Shown here one piece after another: positions 6,853 to 8,881 of a stretch of DNA of 8,881 nucleotides. Source of the stretch: Acidobacteriota bacterium (GTDB lineage Bacteria > Acidobacteriota > Vicinamibacteria > Vicinamibacterales > Vicinamibacteraceae); NCBI GenBank assembly GCA_013695405.1, contig JACDAO010000752.1, forward strand, positions 1 through 8,881. The letters run 5' to 3'. The stretch's first letter is position 1; every line of letters begins with the position of its first letter. The notes under the pieces were generated by a model. The model was not told where the DNA came from, searched no databases, and was given only the letters and a program-made list of their open reading frames with translations. Both the position numbers and the translations under genes were made by a program.

Positions 6853-7152
6853 GATCACCTCCGCTGCGAGCGAGATGGCGCCCGCCTGGCACAGGCCCGG
6901 GATCGGACCGTCTGGTCCGCCTTGGCCATGAAAGTTGTGCACGCTGATGTATCGATAGACATCACTTTCAGGAGGCACGCGGCGTAGTTTTGCTACCGCA
7001 CGACCCCTAACTCACACCATCCAAGCCACTTATCAACGTCAGTCGCGACGCAGGCCGCCATCGCTCAGGCGGCGGGCGACTTGCACACACATCGCCCGAC
7101 ACCGTCACGACTCATTGGATGGTCGCTCGGCCGTGTGTCCAGGAGAGTTGCC
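6853..7152. promoter_or_regulatory. Divergent intergenic region between EamA (-) and BON lipoprotein (+)
   Basis: About 300 bp lie between two outward-facing genes, so promoters in both directions are expected. I cannot place -35/-10 boxes with confidence. Dyads seen: CGGACC/GGTCCG (6904-6919, 4-base loop), TGATGT/ACATCA (6945-6964, listed separately) and GCCGCC/GGCGGC (7054-7073). AGGAGAG at 7141-7147 is the ribosome site of the + strand lipoprotein. No further gene is seen; the EamA frame stays open back to 6978, but the GGAGG site before 6852 argues against using it. Confidence 0.5.
6945..6964. promoter_or_regulatory. Operator-like dyad
   Basis: TGATGT at 6945-6950 and ACATCA at 6959-6964 are perfect inverted half-sites 14 bp apart start to start, around a core containing the palindrome ATCGAT. 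The spacing is typical of dimeric helix-turn-helix regulator sites. It lies about 93 bp before the EamA start and 190 bp before the BON gene. No regulator gene is present in the window. Confidence 0.3.
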
Positions 7153-7500
7153 ATGAAGAACGTGAAGACAGTGATGGGCTGGGTCTGTGCGGTCGGGTTG
7201 TCGATGTCGCTTGCGGCGTGCGCCAACACGATGCGCGGCGCAAAGGCAGATACTGAGAAGGTCGTCGAGAAAGTCGCCGCCGGCGCCGAGACCGTCGACG
7301 TCAAGTCGGCCCTGATCGCCGATGGCCGCATCGACGCGACCAACGTCAACGTCGACACGATGGCCGACACCAAGACGGTGGTCCTCAAGGGCACCGTGCC
7401 CACCGCCGAGCAGAAGGCGATGGCGGAGAAGATCGCGATGGATCAGGCCAAGGGCTACAAGGTCACCAACCAGCTGACGGTCGCCCCCAAAAAGCAGTAA
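7153..7500 (+). CDS. BON-domain lipoprotein
   Basis: Protein of 115 aa. The ATG at 7153 follows AGGAGAG (7141-7147) by 5 nt; the frame stays open upstream to 7081 but without a ribosome site. The signal peptide has a basic start (MKNVK), a hydrophobic core and the lipobox LAAC with Cys23 as the lipidated residue. Ala at +2 favours outer-membrane sorting if Lol rules apply. Residues ~30-45 are a charged helix-like linker (KADTEKVVEKVA). Residues ~48-110 are one BON domain: DVKSALIADGRIDATNVNVD, TKTVVLKGTVPTAEQKAMAE, then GYKVTNQLTV. The domain has the usual helix, strand and the LKGxVxT/S turn with the conserved Gly. BON domains bind phospholipid or peptidoglycan-associated surfaces in OsmY- and DolP-like envelope-stress proteins, which usually carry two; a single copy on a lipoprotein is a known minimal form. 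It is a single-gene unit, closed by the terminator at 7533-7570. Confidence 0.9.
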   Translation: MKNVKTVMGWVCAVGLSMSLAACANTMRGAKADTEKVVEKVAAGAETVDVKSALIADGRIDATNVNVDTMADTKTVVLKGTVPTAEQKAMAEKIAMDQAKGYKVTNQLTVAPKKQ

Positions 7501-7532
7501 CGGCGGCGCGCGCCCCGGCGTGCGTTGTTCCG

Positions 7533-7570
7533 GAGGCCCTCGCGCGCCGCGCGCAGGGCCTCTTCTTTTT
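7533..7570 (+). terminator. Intrinsic terminator of the BON lipoprotein gene
   Basis: GAGGCCCT (7533-7540) pairs perfectly with AGGGCCTC (7555-7562). The inner GCGCG/CGCGC extends the stem, and the T-rich tract TTCTTTTT follows at 7563-7570. It sits 33 bp after the stop codon. This is the only textbook Rho-independent terminator in the window. Confidence 0.92.
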
Positions 7571-7591
7571 CCGGCACATGTAGGAGGTCGG

Positions 7592-7607
7592 GTGCGCTTC
7601 GGCGCAC
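7592..7607. repeat. UUCG-tetraloop hairpin
   Basis: GTGCGC (7592-7597) and GCGCAC (7602-7607) pair perfectly around TTCG, with the C-G closing pair that makes a C(UUCG)G tetraloop unusually stable in RNA. It lies 22 bp beyond the terminator's T tract, so it is either in a leader of the downstream gene or a second structure behind the terminator. Confidence 0.6.
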
Positions 7608-7654
7608 GGAAGCGCCGCGGGGACTCCGCCCGAGGATAGCTGGACCCCGCCCGG

Positions 7655-7676
7655 CCCTGACACCAATGTGTCAGGG
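7655..7676. repeat. Perfect 9-bp palindrome, REP-like
   Basis: CCCTGACAC (7655-7663) and GTGTCAGGG (7668-7676) are exact complements around CAAT. Short intergenic palindromes of this TGACAC/GTGTCA type recur in many bacterial genomes as REP-like elements. Only one copy is visible in this window, so repetition cannot be shown here. There is no T tract. Confidence 0.5.
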
Positions 7677-7883
7677 TACCGTGCGGGAGCTCCTGGGGAT
7701 GGCTTGGGGAGCAATGCGACCATAACACCTTTCTGCACCGGCTTGCTCCAGGCTCAGCTTTACGGACCTGCACGAGCAGCTTGCACCTTACCAATGGAAC
7801 TGGCGGCGGGGCGCCCGCCGCGATCGCGGGCGGACAGAAGGCCCGGCACGCATCATGCGTAACCACATGACGGAGGAAACATC

Positions 7884-8881
7884 ATGGTGCCTGGATTGCG
7901 CGTACTTCTCGTGACCACGTTGATGTCGTCTGGTGGCTTCCCGATCGACGTCATGCCCGGCGGTCACGCGTCGTGGTCGACCGCCGCCCAGTCCCAGCGC
8001 CGTGCGGCGCGGATGCGCTTCGAGGTGATGGACCGCAACGGCGACGGCATGATCACGCGCGACGAGTGGCGTGGCTCGGCGCGCTCGTTCGAGGTGCACG
8101 ACTGGAACGGCGACGGACGGTTGTCCGGCGAGGAGGTGCGGATCGGCGCGCAGCGCGGCAGCGGCGACGCCGAGGACGCCGACCACGACCCGTCGACCGC
8201 CGAGCGCTATGTCACCTGGACCGAGCGTGGCTTCGCGAACCTCGATCACAATCGCGACCGCCGCATCACCGCCAATGAATGGCACTTCGACCGGGAGACG
8301 TTCCTTCGCGCCGATCGCAACCGCGACGGCGCGCTCGATCGGGGCGAGTTCCTTGGCGCAGACGATGACGACGACCGCGGCGACCAGTTCGACGACCTCG
8401 ACGTCGATGGCAACGGCCGGCTCGAACGCGACGAGTGGCATGCCAGCGCCGACGCTTTCACCTGGCTCGATCGCAACCGCGATGGCGTGCTGAGCCGCGC
8501 CGAAGTGGCCGGCGACGAGCAGACCGCGGCGCGGCCGCGCGATCAATTCGCGAGCCTCGACGTCGATGGCGACGGCCGGCTGTCACGCGAGGAATGGCAT
8601 TGGTCGCTGGGTAGCTTCGAGCAGCGTGACGTCAACCGCGACGGCGTCCTGTCGCAGCGCGAGTACGCTGCCACCAGTCCGCAGGGCGGTCAGGCGGTCG
8701 TCGGTGAGGGCGCGTCACGCACGTTGCGTGTCGACAGCCGCGAACGTTGGACCGACACCGGGCTCACGGTGCAAGCCGGGCAGGTCGTCTCGGTCAGCGC
8801 ACGCGGGTCGATTCAAATGAGCAGCGACGGCAACGATCTGGCCACGCCGGCCGGGTCGCGGACCGGCCGCGGCGCGTCGGC
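7884..8881 (+). CDS. Secreted multi-EF-hand protein with PA-IL/LecA-like domain (3' end outside window)
   Basis: Partial: 332 codons are in the window with no stop. The ATG at 7884 follows GGAGG (7872-7876) by 7 nt. The N-terminus (RVLLVTTLMSSGG) looks like a short signal peptide. Eight EF-hand calcium loops follow, starting at residues 50 (DRNGDGMITRDE), 73 (DWNGDGRLSGEE), 121 (DHNRDRRITANE), 144 (DRNRDGALDRGE), 173 (DVDGNGRLERDE), 196 (DRNRDGVLSRAE), 226 (DVDGDGRLSREE) and 249 (DVNRDGVLSQRE). They form four pairs with loops always 23 residues apart. Odd loops are followed by Trp (DEW, NEW, EEW). All have Asp at 1 and Glu at 12; the third has Arg instead of Gly at 6. An acidic run DDDDD lies at 160-164. 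From about residue 280, RERWTDTGLTVQAGQ and VSVSARGSIQMSSDGND look like the start of a PA-IL/LecA-type domain, which in this protein type binds sugar or wall material. Calcium binding is well supported; the exact role is unknown. Confidence 0.88.
   Translation, partial: MVPGLRVLLVTTLMSSGGFPIDVMPGGHASWSTAAQSQRRAARMRFEVMDRNGDGMITRDEWRGSARSFEVHDWNGDGRLSGEEVRIGAQRGSGDAEDADHDPSTAERYVTWTERGFANLDHNRDRRITANEWHFDRETFLRADRNRDGALDRGEFLGADDDDDRGDQFDDLDVDGNGRLERDEWHASADAFTWLDRNRDGVLSRAEVAGDEQTAARPRDQFASLDVDGDGRLSREEWHWSLGSFEQRDVNRDGVLSQREYAATSPQGGQAVVGEGASRTLRVDSRERWTDTGLTVQAGQVVSVSARGSIQMSSDGNDLATPAGSRTGRGAS

Larger units (their letters stand above)
7571..7883. other. Spacer between terminator and EF-hand gene, rich in hairpins
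   Basis: No gene is recognised on either strand; the long - strand readings here are shadows of the flanking genes. The stretch contains two perfect hairpins (listed separately) and a GC-rich dyad near the EF-hand gene (GCCCGC 7813-7818 with GCGGGC 7826-7831). GGAGG at 7872-7876 is the EF-hand gene's ribosome site. The promoter of that gene should lie here but cannot be placed. Confidence 0.5.

Noticed and set aside
7105..7866. Long - strand open reading of 253 aa across the BON gene and its terminator
   Set aside because: It spans a confident + strand gene and an intrinsic terminator, and its sequence is Arg/Pro-rich with no motif.
7788..8546. Long - strand open reading of 252 aa opposite the EF-hand gene
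   Set aside because: It is the antisense of repeated GAC/GGC codons, giving a low-complexity Val/Ala protein. The + strand has the ribosome site and eight EF-hand loops.
1..8881. CRISPR array, tRNA or rRNA genes, prophage or defence system
   Set aside because: No regularly spaced repeats, no cloverleaf-like segment, and no recognisable phage, nuclease or toxin-antitoxin proteins were seen on either strand.

Overview
The window reads as high-GC bacterial chromosome from an environmental Gram-negative. Acidobacteriota (Vicinamibacteria-like) is my best guess. The hints are a lipoprotein with a Cys-Gly-Gly-Gly then Ser/Thr/Pro start and a carboxypeptidase-regulatory-like domain, a ScyD/ScyE-type secreted beta-propeller, an EF-hand protein ending in a lectin-like domain, and a stand-alone BON lipoprotein. 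The lineage is inferred from gene content; no rRNA or marker gene is present.

Left part (323-4116, + strand): three exported proteins in a row, separated by 230-370 bp gaps, so probably separate transcription units. They are a ScyD/ScyE-family propeller, a lipoprotein with two beta-sandwich-like regions, and a TolB/PD40-type propeller. Each has a signal peptide or lipobox and a good Shine-Dalgarno that fixes its start. By eye, the stretch from about 1750 to 4100 is less GC-rich than the rest.

Middle (4117-5493): a gene-poor scar. It holds the C-terminal part of a decayed ISNCY-like transposase on the - strand, broken by frameshifts and a nonsense codon. Next to it is an orphan N-terminal piece of a carbon-nitrogen hydrolase on the + strand, plus several hairpins.

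Right part: on the - strand, a half-size EamA transporter (6852-6435, one-base frameshift in a G run) precedes a complete short-chain dehydrogenase (6291-5494). Divergently on the + strand lie a BON-domain lipoprotein (7153-7500) with a textbook intrinsic terminator, then a secreted protein with eight EF-hand loops and the start of a PA-IL/LecA-like domain, cut by the window end.

Most intact products act at or outside the inner membrane, but they do not form an obvious pathway. I see no CRISPR array, RNA gene, phage or clear defence system. The most notable items are the EF-hand ladder, the transposase/hydrolase scar, the EamA frameshift and the hairpin-rich spacer at 7571-7883.
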